64,000 nucleotides of DNA from Zingiber officinale (Eukaryota > Streptophyta > Magnoliopsida > Zingiberales > Zingiberaceae): NCBI RefSeq assembly GCF_018446385.1, contig NC_055990.1:29907891-29971890 (forward strand), in the 5' to 3' direction. The notes beneath the pieces were generated by a model. The model saw only the letters and a program-made list of their open reading frames with translations. It made no database searches and was not told the origin of the DNA. Position numbers and translations under genes: made by a program. Shown one piece after another: positions 12,013 through 27,803 of this stretch. The number at the start of each line of letters is the position of its first letter. The stretch's first letter is position 1.

Positions 12013-15000
12013 TCATTCCTCATCTTCTTCAACTTCATCATCCATCCCCACCCAACTGGTGAAAGCAAAGAGGAATTCCTTGAATGTCACCATCCCATTT
12101 TTATCCCAGTCCATCTCTTCTGTGGCAAACAAAACAACAAGATTGAGCAAATATATCGGGATGATCTTTATTTTGGAGTTTAGTTGAGTAGATGTGAAAT
12201 GCATCCTTAATTGTTTAGCAAATTAGCTGAAACTTTAAATGACAATTTAAGTATGAAATCAGATAATAAATGAGGGAAAAGTGACCGACCAAATCTTTTC
12301 ATGGCTATTCGTCCCGAAGAGCGTTCTCCTGCAGTTGTCTCATTTATAGCATGCACCATCTCTGTCTTGCTGACATACCCATCCTTGTTTTTGTCCAAGA
12401 AAACAAATGCATTAACTAGTGCCTCAAAACTTGTCTCAAGATCCGCCAGACCCATTCGCGAATTCTAGCAATTTGGTCATGGAAGAATAAAATTTGATGT
12501 TTCGTATTCTGGTTTCATGCCAGACTAGACTTCATAAGGGAACATAGACAAGCTTCGGTGAACAAATATCAATGTAACTAGAGACAATCTAGTGTAAGGA
12601 ACTATAGCACACAACCTTGCAAATTCTCAAGAGTAGAGAAACACAAAGAGTTCCAGATGCTGATGAAATTATCACTCTCTGCAAATTCAAGTGCACTCTC
12701 ATATGAGTGATAATGAACTAAAATAGAAGATTTCTGTTAATGACACTAAGCAGCCCACTACTCCACATTCTTGAGACTGTCATATATTATTGAGCATAAA
12801 GCTTTGGTGTTTATTTTCTATTATTTTACTTGTTCGCTAATTGATTAGGCACCGTTAAACCGATTCATCTATTCCATATATACTAATTCTTGATGCTTTT
12901 AAAAATATGTGCGCTTGCAGATGGGCGTAAAATGTAAATGCATGCCGCTAATTTTGTTCAAGGATCATCTTGAAGGAAAAACCACTCAATTCCATATCAT
13001 TATTGTTACCCCAGCTCCTCAAGACCTTCATCATAGAAACACGGCCTATCCTGACTAGGTTATCTATTAACGTGTTGATAGAGAATCTTGTAAACCATTG
13101 ATGACTTAAACTTTGGCTCTTCTGTACATTAATATATATTAGTCAAATAGCTCTTAATAGAGATGGCAATGGATTTGATACCACATTTTTAGGTATTACC
13201 CAAGTCAATACCTTACATGTTTGCACTTTGTATAAGGAAGCATATCCACTTCCTATATGTTTCATGAACTATATACACTCTAAGAGCATCCACAATGGAG
13301 GGTATTTGGAGAGTGTATTTCTCCAAAAATCTCCAAACCCCAAATCTCCACCATTGGAAGGGGTGGAGATTAGGATATTAAAAATCATCGAGCAAAAGTC
13401 AGAGATTTCTATTTTTTTGTGAAATTTGGGATATTTGAAAGTGAGATATTTGATGGATAGGACCCATAAATATTTGATTTGTGGAATATTTGATTGTGGA
13501 ATTTGGGAAATTTGAGGAGTGAGATATTTAATTGATGATGTGGACATGGGAACCATAAATATTTGGGGGAAATATTTGCTCTTATGTGGATGCTCTAAAT
13601 GTAGTAGATGGGTTTCCTTGGCTTATTAATGAAGTTGCACGCACACAAGTGTTCCAGACCTCGCATAGTGAAACCTCATACTTTAGAAGATAACTGCAAG
13701 CCTCAAGGGGTTTAGAATCTCTTGTTTGAAATGAGTAAATCCCTCTGGGAGGCATTCCATGTTAAAGTTGTTAGATGTGTAATCCTTAAATATTGTTAAA
13801 TAAATTACACACCATTTACCCCTATATTTCTTGATCAAATACTTGCAAGCAACAATCACAAATTTTGTTGATGAATCTATACTAAATAAGTACCAACATT
13901 AAGAAAATCTAATCCATTTGATCTTACAAAAATGATACTATAATCACCTATACTTCTCCAAACAACATTTCACATATGGGATGCACAATAACAACTGTTA
14001 AAATGAATGGCCCAAAAAAAAGATAATAATTAAAAAAAAATAGCGAGAAGTAAACTTTATGAAGGATACTGCTTTTGCAACAGTTGGCTCGTTGAGAAGA
14101 TAAACAAGGCAGAGAAGAACAATAAACTCATTAAATTTCATACCCATGTTCTCATCAATGTCACATGCCAAAAAAAGATCAGAAATCTCCTCCTCATTAC
14201 AGGAGATTTCTAGCTTCTGAAAGCAGTGCTTAAGCTCTTCTAGATCTATTGCACCATTGGAATCTTCATCTAAATTGATTACAAAAAAAGAGAGCAGAAA
14301 TAGCAGAAATTTACAATGGAGAGCAAATCAAAGGGAGGATAGCTAATGCATAAAAATAACTATAATTCAATTGGTTTTTCTAAAACAAATTAAATTAAAA
14401 AAATAAGGGCAGGTTTCATTAGGTGTAGGTGTAGCCTTGGGCTAACTAATTGAGACCCTTATAATCATGTTTCTATTCCTTTCCCTCAACATGGCCATAC
14501 AATGAACGGCTAAAATAAAGGAATATCTTACATTGTTAGCATACATATTGCATATAACAATATTCCACATTAGAAAGGTCTCATCATGTATGAATCATAC
14601 AGTACCATGCAATCCAACTAAAAGCTAACACGTACTATTGCCCCCATGTTGAGTTTGATTAAAGAACTGTCTGTTATAGGCAGTTGTAGGCTACTCACTG
14701 AGAGCATGTATCAATAGCCAAACCTTTTTAGTTTCAGTTTCAAACGTTTTGGTGTCAAATGCAAGAATTAAAAATCAAGTTAACCAGTCTCAGAACTCGT
14801 TGATTTTGCAATGAATATATAACTTACCAAATTGCTCAAAAATGGACTTGCATTTTCTAAAATTCTTGTCAATTTTCGGAAATTTCATAATGACACTATT
14901 AAATGATTTCACATTAGTTCCTCCCAATGCCCTTCGTTGCATAGCCTCAACCATCTTCGCATCAAGTTTTGATTCTAGAACACCACTAAACGAGTTGTTC

Positions 15001-15020
15001 CTTCCCAGCGTCGCGCCCAT
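12013..15020 (-). CDS. CML21: CML21-like calcium-binding EF-hand protein
   Basis: Four in-phase coding exons on the minus strand: 15020-14828, 14269-14070, 12464-12290 and 12119-12013, giving 224 residues. Visible EF-hand loops are DEDSNGAIDLEE (its first residue is split by an intron), a degenerate DIDENMGMKFNE, DKNKDGYVSKTE, and DWDKNGMVTFKE followed by FLFAFTSWVG. The tail is acidic (DDEVEEDEE). The layout and length fit the plant CML21/CML22 group (about 230 residues), calcium sensors without other domains. The N terminus MGATLGRN fits an N-myristoylation pattern, so membrane attachment is possible. The second loop lacks the usual Gly at position 6, so it may not bind calcium. A 5' UTR exon starts at 15046, so the leader is also spliced. 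Intron 2 carries a MITE. Confidence 0.86.
13284..13595. mobile_element. Tourist-like (PIF/Harbinger) MITE in an intron
   Basis: A 312-bp element with perfect 10-bp terminal inverted repeats GAGCATCCAC and GTGGATGCTC, bracketed by the 3-bp duplication TAA (13281-13283 and 13596-13598). It is internally rich in GGGATATTTG-type words and non-coding. Three-base TAA/TTA duplications are the mark of PIF/Harbinger-derived MITEs. A longer relative with the same ends is at 22551-23518. Confidence 0.88.
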
Positions 15021-15045
15021 TTTAGAACAATATTCAAATGATCGA

Positions 15046-15600
15046 CCTGTGAAGTATAAATAAATAAAAAAAAAGATATAAGACACAAACTCACCAATAT
15101 GATTTAAAGAAGATATTCCCAAAGAAATGATTATGAATGATCAAACTCTGGCTGTCGGTCGAACTATGCAAAATGAGAATGGACAAATCTATGCATTAAA
15201 GAAAAAAAAATACCACGGAATGAAAGATGACAATTTGAACCGTCGAAAAAGCCTCAGTAACATGTTTCAGTCTTCGAATCGAAAAAGCCAATACGAAGCA
15301 AAATAACGTACCACGATCAACCCAAATATCAAAGATTTTAATACAAACATATGGATCAGAGCAATCAAGGACTACAAAGAAAGAAGTCGAGACAAAAGAC
15401 GGTTTTGTGGCACTTGCCCGATCCTTCAAGGGTCCTCAACACTCCATCAAGCAACAATACCGAACGAGGGCGAATGCAGACGACAGAGAGAGGTTGGCGG
15501 ATCGCAGGAGAGGGTTCCACTCGGTCGCTCCGATTCGGAAGGGAGACGGACTGTGGCTTACGGGACGAGAGCACTGAACGGAATCGGGATTGAAAGGTAT
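15046..15600 (-). promoter_or_regulatory. 5' leader intron and likely first exon of the EF-hand gene
   Basis: An acceptor (CTTCACAG on the minus strand) just above 15046 shows that the leader of the CML21-like gene is spliced. The more GC-rich stretch 15400-15600 is the best candidate for the first, untranslated exon and transcription start. The exact donor was not fixed. Confidence 0.45.
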
Positions 15601-15890
15601 TGTTAAGGAGGGCTAAAAATAGTTAACTGCAGATTACCGATTTACTTACAGCCTACCAACAATGTGATAGGTCATGCTTGGTAGCCCCCGCAAAATTTGG
15701 GTCTACGTTCTACAATGAAGGGGTGGCCGATGCGTTGTTCATGGAGGACGCTTATTTCCCTGGACGAGAATTTGCTGTCGGAAGCAAACAGGCAACACTC
15801 TTTTCAGGCCGTACGTGATTTGCCACTAATCATGAACACTAACATTGACTGAACCGGCTTTGACTGGCTGAACCAGCCACACCAAACCGG
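15601..15890. promoter_or_regulatory. Head-to-head intergenic region, EF-hand gene and UBC
   Basis: About 300 bp between the presumed leaders of two divergently transcribed genes. A short gap like this can act as a shared promoter. No clear TATA pair was identified, so the boundaries are approximate. Confidence 0.4.
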
Positions 15891-16020
15891 TTCCATTGCT
15901 GAGCTGACTGATGGAGAAAATTTTCCCCTCTTTAATCGAAATGGAGAAATTGCGATTGAGAGACCTCGAGACTTCGTCTGCGGCCTGAGCTCGAACGCTC
16001 CGATCGACTTCTCCTGCTAC

Positions 16021-17992
16021 GTGAGTTAAAACTTCCTCCTTTCCATGGAGATTGTTTTTAAGGATCATCTTCTCCTCCTTGTCGGGTTTTTTTTTGGGAG
16101 AGGGGGGATTTTAGTCGTCGGGCAAGTTTGTATTGTTGAAATCTAGTTGAAAGTTTTGAAATTTATTTCTGGGATTCGTGGAGATCTTGTTAGATTGAAG
16201 GATCTGCCGGCCGATGACCTTTTCATGCTTTTTTTGCTTGGTTTAGATGAAACTCGTTGACCGTGATTTGCTTTGCTCGTTTTAGATTTCCTGTTTGCAT
16301 ACCACCCATTGATCTTTTATTCTTGTTGGATATGAACGATTAAGTTTTATGGCATTTGAATATGAGAGGATTTAATTGATTCATTGTTTTACGCGTTTAC
16401 AAGGACTTTTTTTTTGGGGGGATGAAAACGCTTACAAGGTCTTTGGACTTATTTCAGAGAGAGAGAGAGAGAGAGAGATTGCCTTTGAACTTATTTAATT
16501 GGAGAAATGCTCAAAAAGGATTTGATTCTGTTTCAAAAAGCTCAAATAAGTTCCCGTTTTTGAAAAATTCCCATCGAACTAGCCTCCATGGATCTTATCC
16601 CTCCTTTGAAATCTAAGGTTATATTGTCGATAGTATCAGGATCTTTTAAATCAAAGTGACAGTCTCATAATTAACTCAAAATTATCTTTTGACCAAAAGC
16701 ACCGTTCCAAAATAAAAAATGAAAATAAAAAACAGCAATTTTCTGGGGATAATTTTAGTAATTTGTTCCATTGGAGCCTTAATAGGAACCTTTTGAAATG
16801 AGGATCGTGTTTGACCATTTTGAACTAGAGTCTTTTTATCATTAACTTTAAAATAAATCAAGGGTGATGAATTATAGGTGTGGTGACTGTTGTTAAATGC
16901 ATGATAATTGCTGATTGTGATGCAAGTGTAGCTTTGATTATCTAAAGGCTACTGGCTGTGCCTAAACAATTTACTAGTCATTCCATTTATTTTTTTTTTC
17001 AAACAGTTGATTCCATATTGAAATAATATCAAAATCTATAGAATCTATTGTAAACATGGACAAGGGAAATGCAAGATTATCTAGAAAAAAGATGACCGAA
17101 AAAGGGTGGTGATCATTGTTTTACAAGACTACCAGATTGCTTTTATATAAGCCAAAGGCACATATCTTTCTTGTCTGTTAATTTGGAGTCAATAAGCTTG
17201 TCAAGAGAGAAAAGGAGAGAACTACTAGTTTCATGACTAATTTTGATAGATAGGCAATAATTTATTAGCTTTCTTCTATTCAGCTAATGCATGAGTTGGA
17301 TGCCTCAACTATGCAATTACTGTTTTATCTAACCATCTGAAGTTACATGTCTTGACATTGTAATCACTGTTTTATTCGATCATCTGAATGTTTTGATTTG
17401 ATGGTATATTGCTGGAGTTTTCCAATAACAGTGCACATGGCAAAACTAAAATACTTGTATGGAATATTGCAAGTATGTTCCTACATATGAGCACTCAAGC
17501 AGCTTATATGCTAGATCATCATAATTACCTATGTAGGTTTCTATAAATTATTCAAAGCAGATGCAAACCCAAGAAAATAGTAAAATTTTAATCAATTTGT
17601 GAGTTTATTTGCCCTAAATTTTGTGCTTTAACTAGAGAACTTTGAGTAGAGTACTCATGTAAATGAACTGAATCTTGAAATCCCTCTTTTTCTGGAAAAA
17701 CAAATTGAGAGGTTTTCATGTAAACAGAACTCACTTAAGAGAAGGGTTATCTAGTTGACCTTTAGTTTAGTTATGTGAACAGCACTCTCTTTTAGTCTTT
17801 TCCCATCCCCACTTTTCTTATGCAATCAATTGTTGGCATCACTAGCTAGGGGCATTCACAATTCTGTAGGTGTTTCTCTTATATCTCTTTGACAATGCTC
17901 TTGTAGGCTTTAGTTGTTTCATTTCTGTATGGATTCAGTGTTTTGATAAATGTCATTTATCTGCAAATAATTGAGATATTTGTCATTTACAG
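16021..17992 (+). other. 5' UTR intron of the UBC gene
   Basis: The donor CTAC/GTGAGT at 16020/16021 and the acceptor TTTACAG ending at 17992 delimit an intron of about 2 kb in the untranslated leader, upstream of the ATG at 18024. Long leader introns are common in plant ubiquitin-pathway genes and often raise expression. It contains a GA microsatellite at about 16456-16478. No transposon ends were recognised in it. Confidence 0.6.
16456..16478 (+). repeat. GA microsatellite
   Basis: About eleven uninterrupted AG/GA dinucleotides inside the UBC leader intron. Confidence 0.9.
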
Positions 17993-18005
17993 AGTTTTCC
18001 TTTAA

Positions 18006-22043
<4,038 letters not shown>

Positions 22044-22305
22044 AACTGACGAGCCCAAGTTGCTTCAAGTGTTGTAACGCTTACATGAAGGCTAAAAACC
22101 AACTATCAAGTCTGTGTGTGTGTTCCGGTGCATGTAGTGTGTGCTACCCAAGTCTCTGATATCAATGTGGTGTCCTTAGCACATTCTCCCGTGTGTTATG
22201 TAATTGCCAACTGACACTTTTTCCATGGAACCTTTTTGGTTTACTCCTAAATTTTGTTCGTAAGTTTGTCATAAATATTGTATGTTGTTTTATAATTAGC
22301 AAAAG

Positions 22306-24662
22306 CAGGGCCGGTTCAAACCTATTTAAGGTCCTAGGTAGAAAAAAAAAATTAGGCATTTGGCATGTGTAAAAAAAAATTCCCTCACATTTTTTCATCC
22401 AGATTTATTGAAAATAATAGATTATTTTTTTTTTAACAAATTAAAATATTATTTTTTAAAAATATTTTTTATAAAATTTAATTTTCTCACTTGTTGAAAT
22501 ATAAAATTATTAATTAAATTTTTATATTCATATTTTGATAACCTAATTTAGAGCATCTACAATAACTTGGGATATTTCTCCCAAGTATTTGTGGACTCCA
22601 CTTCCACATCAACTTTCAAATATCCTACTATTCAAATATCTCAACTTTCACAATGAAATATCCCACTATCCAAATATTTATGGGTCTTATTCATCAAATA
22701 TTCACTCTCAAATATCCTCAATTCTACAGTTAAATATCTCACCACCAACCAAATATTTATAGGGCTCACGATCAATTAATTAACTTACATTTAATTTTAA
22801 TAAAAATATAATAGAAATATAAATTTAATTAAATTTAAAAAAATAAAAAAAAATTAAGTCACGGATCCACATTTAAGGTGGGGTCCACCAGCAATTAAAA
22901 ATATATAAAAAAATAAAAAATAGTGGCAGCCCACTTTTTGTGGGCCCCAAAGGGGAAATCACCTCACCTAAATTTGAGAGGAAAAGCAATTCCCCATAGG
23001 TAGTAAATACTTATCCATTAAGCGGAGGAAATGGTATCATAAGAAGCAAAAAGATTATGCTCCCATTGTTAAAAGAACGGACTAAGAGGGTCAGCTACCT
23101 AGCTAACTTTCCTAATTAAATGTTGTTACTGTATAGATAACTCTTATTGTGAAAAGAGCTATTACTCTATAATTGATAATTGATGGGTAGAGCCAAAGAG
23201 TGTGAACTATACAAGTTCACAATACCATTTGATTAAATGAAAGAAGAAGCTCCGGTGTATAGAGAAGACCTCGCCGTTTAAGAAATAACCATAGAAACGA
23301 AGGAACCCACTTTTTTTTAGTATCATTAGAATTTATTATTTTCAGGTGAAATGCCTGAAAGGAATAAAAAATGGTGGTAAGGAAGGTTATAGTAGCAAAA
23401 GTCATTCGACACTGATGAGTGTCCGGTGATTTCCATTACCCTATCAAATATCCCACATAATAGGGGATATTTGGGAGTGGGGGGATATTTAGAGAAATAT
23501 CCTCGATTGTGGATGCTCTGAAAGAAGTATAAGTTTTACCGTATTAAATAGAGTATTATTATTAGATATAATAATACACTTCATAATAAATTTATAATTC
23601 ACTTACCTAAAAAAAATGTATTCAAAATTATTTAAAAATAAAAAAAAATAAAAGTATGTCTAATTACTTAAATGAAAGACGGAGAGAACAATCCTTATAA
23701 AATGTAAAAAAATTGAGGAAATAAGAACAATAAAATAGGATAATGATAAAAAAAAAAAAATCATGCTCTCAGTCTCAACTTATCATCATTGGCAAAGTAA
23801 ATAAAAATAAAAAAAATATATGTATAAAATGATAAAACTTAATACAATCCTTAGAAAATAAAAATCGTAATAAGACTAAATCAGTCATTATCATTTATCA
23901 AAACTTAAATTGTAGTCTTTTTAGGCACAGACCAAAAGAAAAAACAAACCGTATTTTTCATCACCTAAACTAGAGCAGTTGTAAATGATAAAATGGAGAT
24001 AAATAGAAAATCAAACAATTTATGACTGTAAATATATCTAAATAAAAGTTAATTTTAATATCTATTAAGGAAGTAAAATGGTAGAGCTATCTAACTCGTT
24101 ATTACTAAAAAATAATAAAATCTTTCATTTTTATTTGACATAATATGGATGAATGCATCAACATTTGAATTTAATCAAGGAGTATAGTAGCACCAACTGG
24201 ATCAACATGTTAATGTTAGGTGTGATTTATCTTCTCCAATCTTAATAAGCAAGAAAAGTAAGAGAGAGGGAGTTGGAAAAGGGGAAGAGAGGAAATAAAA
24301 AAAACTTGTTTATTTTGTATTGTATGGATAAAATAAAAAATATCTAATTCATATTATGATTGAGAGATATTGAAGAGGAATATATTAGATTTTATAAAAA
24401 AATATCTATAATTAAAAATAAATTTAATTTGTTAAAAATTAGTCTTTTATGACTCTATCCATTGGGGATCTTTGTGAAATCCGAAGCTTTTATCAAGATT
24501 TAGACCATGTAAATATTTAACCACGTGAGTCATATTTTTTCCATTCTCTTTTTAAAAAATACATAAAAATATATTTAATATATTAAAAATAATATACCCC
24601 AATAAAAATTAGGATCTTAGGCATAGATTATTATATATGACTTATGCCTAAAGCCAATCCTG
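22306..24662. mobile_element. Non-autonomous hAT-like element
   Basis: A 2357-bp block with imperfect inverted ends CAGGGCCGGTT and CCAATCCTG, flanked by a perfect 8-bp duplication AGCAAAAG (22298-22305 and 24663-24670), the hallmark of hAT transposons. The interior is AT-rich without a transposase frame and carries a nested Tourist-like element at 22551-23518. It begins about 260 bp past the UBC stop codon, so it marks the likely limit of that gene's 3' UTR. Confidence 0.84.
22551..23518. mobile_element. Tourist-like element nested in the hAT element
   Basis: Starts GAGCATCTAC and ends GTGGATGCTC, the same ends as the MITE at 13284-13595. The flanks are TTA (22548-22550) and TGA (23519-23521), an almost perfect PIF/Harbinger target duplication. 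At 968 bp it is three times longer than its relative, which suggests it carries extra, unassigned sequence in the middle. Confidence 0.7.
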
Positions 24663-24670
24663 AGCAAAAG

Positions 24671-25435
24671 TAGAAACTCCCTGTCAATGCTGAATAAACT
24701 CCGTCGTGTTCAGTTCTAAGTTTAGATAAATGAAGAGCATTATGTTAGATTGCAATGCAAATGACATGTATAAATCTATCAAAATCTAGATAACCAAGCG
24801 AACGACCATTGCTGTTGTCAACACAACTCATGTGCAAAAATCAACAGCAACAACCACAACAAATGATTTATAATTAAAGTCGGAGGGTTTTGATTGATTG
24901 AACATGAAAAGTTAAATATTTAATAGACTCGTAAATAAAAAGAAATATCTTAATTATATTGAAATAACCAATTGAACTTATTTATTTTAAAATTTGGTTC
25001 CATTAATTTGAGATTTTTTAAAACAAAAAATCTTCATTAAAATTTCATTAAACCAAACCGTCAATAGTGGCAATCAACTGTTAATTCATAAATCAAACAT
25101 AATACCCTCAATAGTCACTACTGATATATTAGGATCAATTCATTATTAACTCATAAATCAAACATAATATATTTAAAAATCGGCTGATGCAGTTGACCGT
25201 CCGCATAATAGTTGATGGTTAATTAAAATAATTTAATTAATTTAGTAAATGATTGAACTAATTGATTTTATATCAGTTTGATTTGTTCCATTTTAGAGAT
25301 GAACTTTAATTAGTTTCAGCTTGTCTAACAAAATTTTAATTAATTTGATTTTAATTAATAAATCAGTTCAATTTTAACCAAATATTCTCCTTTATGATGA
25401 AAATGCCCCAGTAGCACTCAGTGCAGTTGGTAAAG
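24671..25435. other. AT-rich intergenic DNA
   Basis: No gene. Contains dispersed short direct repeats, for example two copies of CATAAATCAAACATAATA at about 25088 and 25152. Confidence 0.5.
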
Positions 25436-25443
25436 GGACTTAC

Positions 25444-26877
25444 CAGGCCGACCCTGAGACATGTCAACGGGGGCGACGACCAAGGGCCGCCGATTTTTAG
25501 GGGTCCCAAATTTGACATGTATATATAATATATATTATATATAATTAGATTATTTTAATAAAAATTTTAAAAATATATTTTATTTGATTATATATATATA
25601 AATTTAAAAGAATTTTAAAAAAGAAAATAAAAAAAATGAAGGAAGGTAAACAATCATTTTTTTCTTTCCAAAATTTTATTTCTTGTACAACTCTTTCTTC
25701 ATTAATTTATTTACATAAGTCATAAGACTTTAAAAAGTAAAGTATGAATCTTTCATTAATTTATTTACATAAGTCATAAGACTTTAAAAAGTAAAGTATG
25801 AATCTTGAACGCTAATTTTCTCCCTTCTTCTCCTTTAAATCTCTTCTAATTAAATTTAAAAAAATTATTTTCCAATTAAAATTTTAGTTTCATCAATATA
25901 ATCATTCATCAATATATAAACTTAAAACTTAAATTACCTACTTATCTATATTTCTTTATTATTAATATTCAATATTAATTTTTAATATTATATTGTAGTC
26001 AATATTTTATAATTTTTCTTATAGATTTGAAAGAGTTTAAATAACTTATCCCAATTTAATTGTCATAGAATAGATTATATCGATTGTTCCAAGCACAAAC
26101 CAGACTTTATTATTCTTTGACTATTATTTTCATTCTTGTGTTTGTTTCATTGTTAGTTTTGTTGCTGGTTTTGTATGTTTTATTTTTACACTTAAAATTT
26201 ATAATACAAACATATTTTCAAAAAAATATCAATCTTAGAGTCAGAAAAAAATAAAAGAAAAAGAGTGGAACATATTATTAAAACTGACAAATGTGTTCTT
26301 CGTAAGTTTTTTAAAACTAGCTCTTCAATTAAAGATTCAGTTGATAAATTACAAGAAAAAAATTAAGAAGAATTAACCAAATGATCATGTAACAAATGAG
26401 CAACAATCGAGTAATCAAGGAGAATTAAATGATCATGCAATCAATGAGCGAAAAGAATTGAGAGAAAATGATCCTGTATCAAATGAACAGAAAAAATTGA
26501 GAGAAAATGATGATAATGATTTGAATATAAATGACTTGACAATTTTATGTATAGGTGTTAGAAAAACTTAATTTTGAAGACCTTGATGATTTTACTTCTT
26601 AAAATGTTAGAAGATATAGATTATTTCATACTTTTTTTTCTATATTTGTAGGTATTATACTTTTTTGGAGAAATTTAGGAAACATATTTTTTTTATTGTG
26701 TTACACTTTGAATATTGAGAAATATATATTTTTTATGGAGTTTACCATATTTTAAATGAAATATATTGATTTTCAAATTTTTTTACTAAACTATATTCAA
26801 ATTGTAAATTTGTAATTTTTTTTTCTATAGAGATTACTTTTTTCTTTTCACAAAGGATCCCCAAAAGTCAGGCCCTG
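25444..26877. mobile_element. Decayed hAT-like element
   Basis: Ends CAGGCCGACCCTGAG and GTCAGGCCCTG form imperfect inverted repeats like those of the element at 22306. The flanking 8-mers GGACTTAC (25436-25443) and GGGCTTAC (26878-26885) match at seven of eight positions. The interior around 26230-26420 resembles the basic N-terminal part of a hAT transposase (KKRKRVEHI-type residues followed by short broken frames), so it may descend from a coding copy. It also holds a 54-bp tandem duplication. Confidence 0.65.
25698..25805 (+). repeat. 54-bp perfect tandem duplication
   Basis: Two adjacent identical copies of a 54-bp segment beginning TTCATTAATTTATTTACATA. The identity implies a recent duplication inside the decayed hAT-like element. 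Confidence 0.85.
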
Positions 26878-26885
26878 GGGCTTAC

Positions 26886-27540
26886 TTATCCCCACTTGCA
26901 CGGGCACAGTGTAGTTAATAAACGGGCTTAACGGTAACCCACAAAATGATAAGAATCGATTTTTGCTGGACGCATGTCCGTGGTGTCGAATTTCTCATGC
27001 ACGTGGCAATCAAGTCCGGGTAACTTGCTATGTCTTCAAGGAGTGGGGCCGAACCATACACCAGTCGAATAACCAGCGCTAAAAACGTTTTAATATATTT
27101 CAATTAGGAACCACCGAGTCCATCTCGGCATCTCCCCGTGCAGGGCTCTGCCAACCATGTTTGCTGGGCCTTTGAATTGTTGGGCCCCACACTCTCTCTT
27201 TTAAATTTGGCGCCATTTCTAATCTCTCTCACTTTTTAATTATTTTTTTGAATAACGCCGTAAACCAATCTATGAGCGATTCTTTTTGTTAATTTATTCC
27301 TCCACGTAATTCAATTTTATTTTTTTTTTAAAAAAATCAATTGAAAATCACAAGATTAAACGTCGATGGAAGATATTAAGACGCTTCCAAAAAAAGTCGT
27401 CATTAAATGGTCGAGAATAACAATATTAAATCATTAATCATAAATACTTTCCATTATTTATTGTAATCTCCATAATATTTAATTCCTTAATCACAAACGT
27501 CTCGCAACTTCCAAAAATAAATTCGGACCGTTTCCGGTTG
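26886..27540. other. Intergenic region upstream of the unrecognised gene
   Basis: AT-rich DNA that should contain the distal promoter of the gene starting at 27804. No transposon ends or other gene seen. Confidence 0.45.
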
Positions 27541-27803
27541 GTGACCGGCTCGGATTAATCTCTGATTTGAGCTGGACGGGCAGGACGGCGTGTGAATTAA
27601 GCAGTGGCATTCCTGTGATTCCATCGACAATTTTCTATGTCAAAAAGTAAAACAATTATAGAAATCGAAGAAATTGGAAGTGAAAACCAAAATCTTCGGT
27701 CTCTCCGCCGCCGTCGTCCTCCTCCTCTCGCTCTCCCCGCCTACCACCGTCGTCCCGAAATCCCTCGCTTTGGCGATCTTAATCTACTGGGATTAAACAG
27801 GTG

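Noticed and set aside
11861-12187. 108-codon plus-strand frame opposite the EF-hand gene
   Set aside because: Antisense shadow of the last EF-hand exon and its intron.
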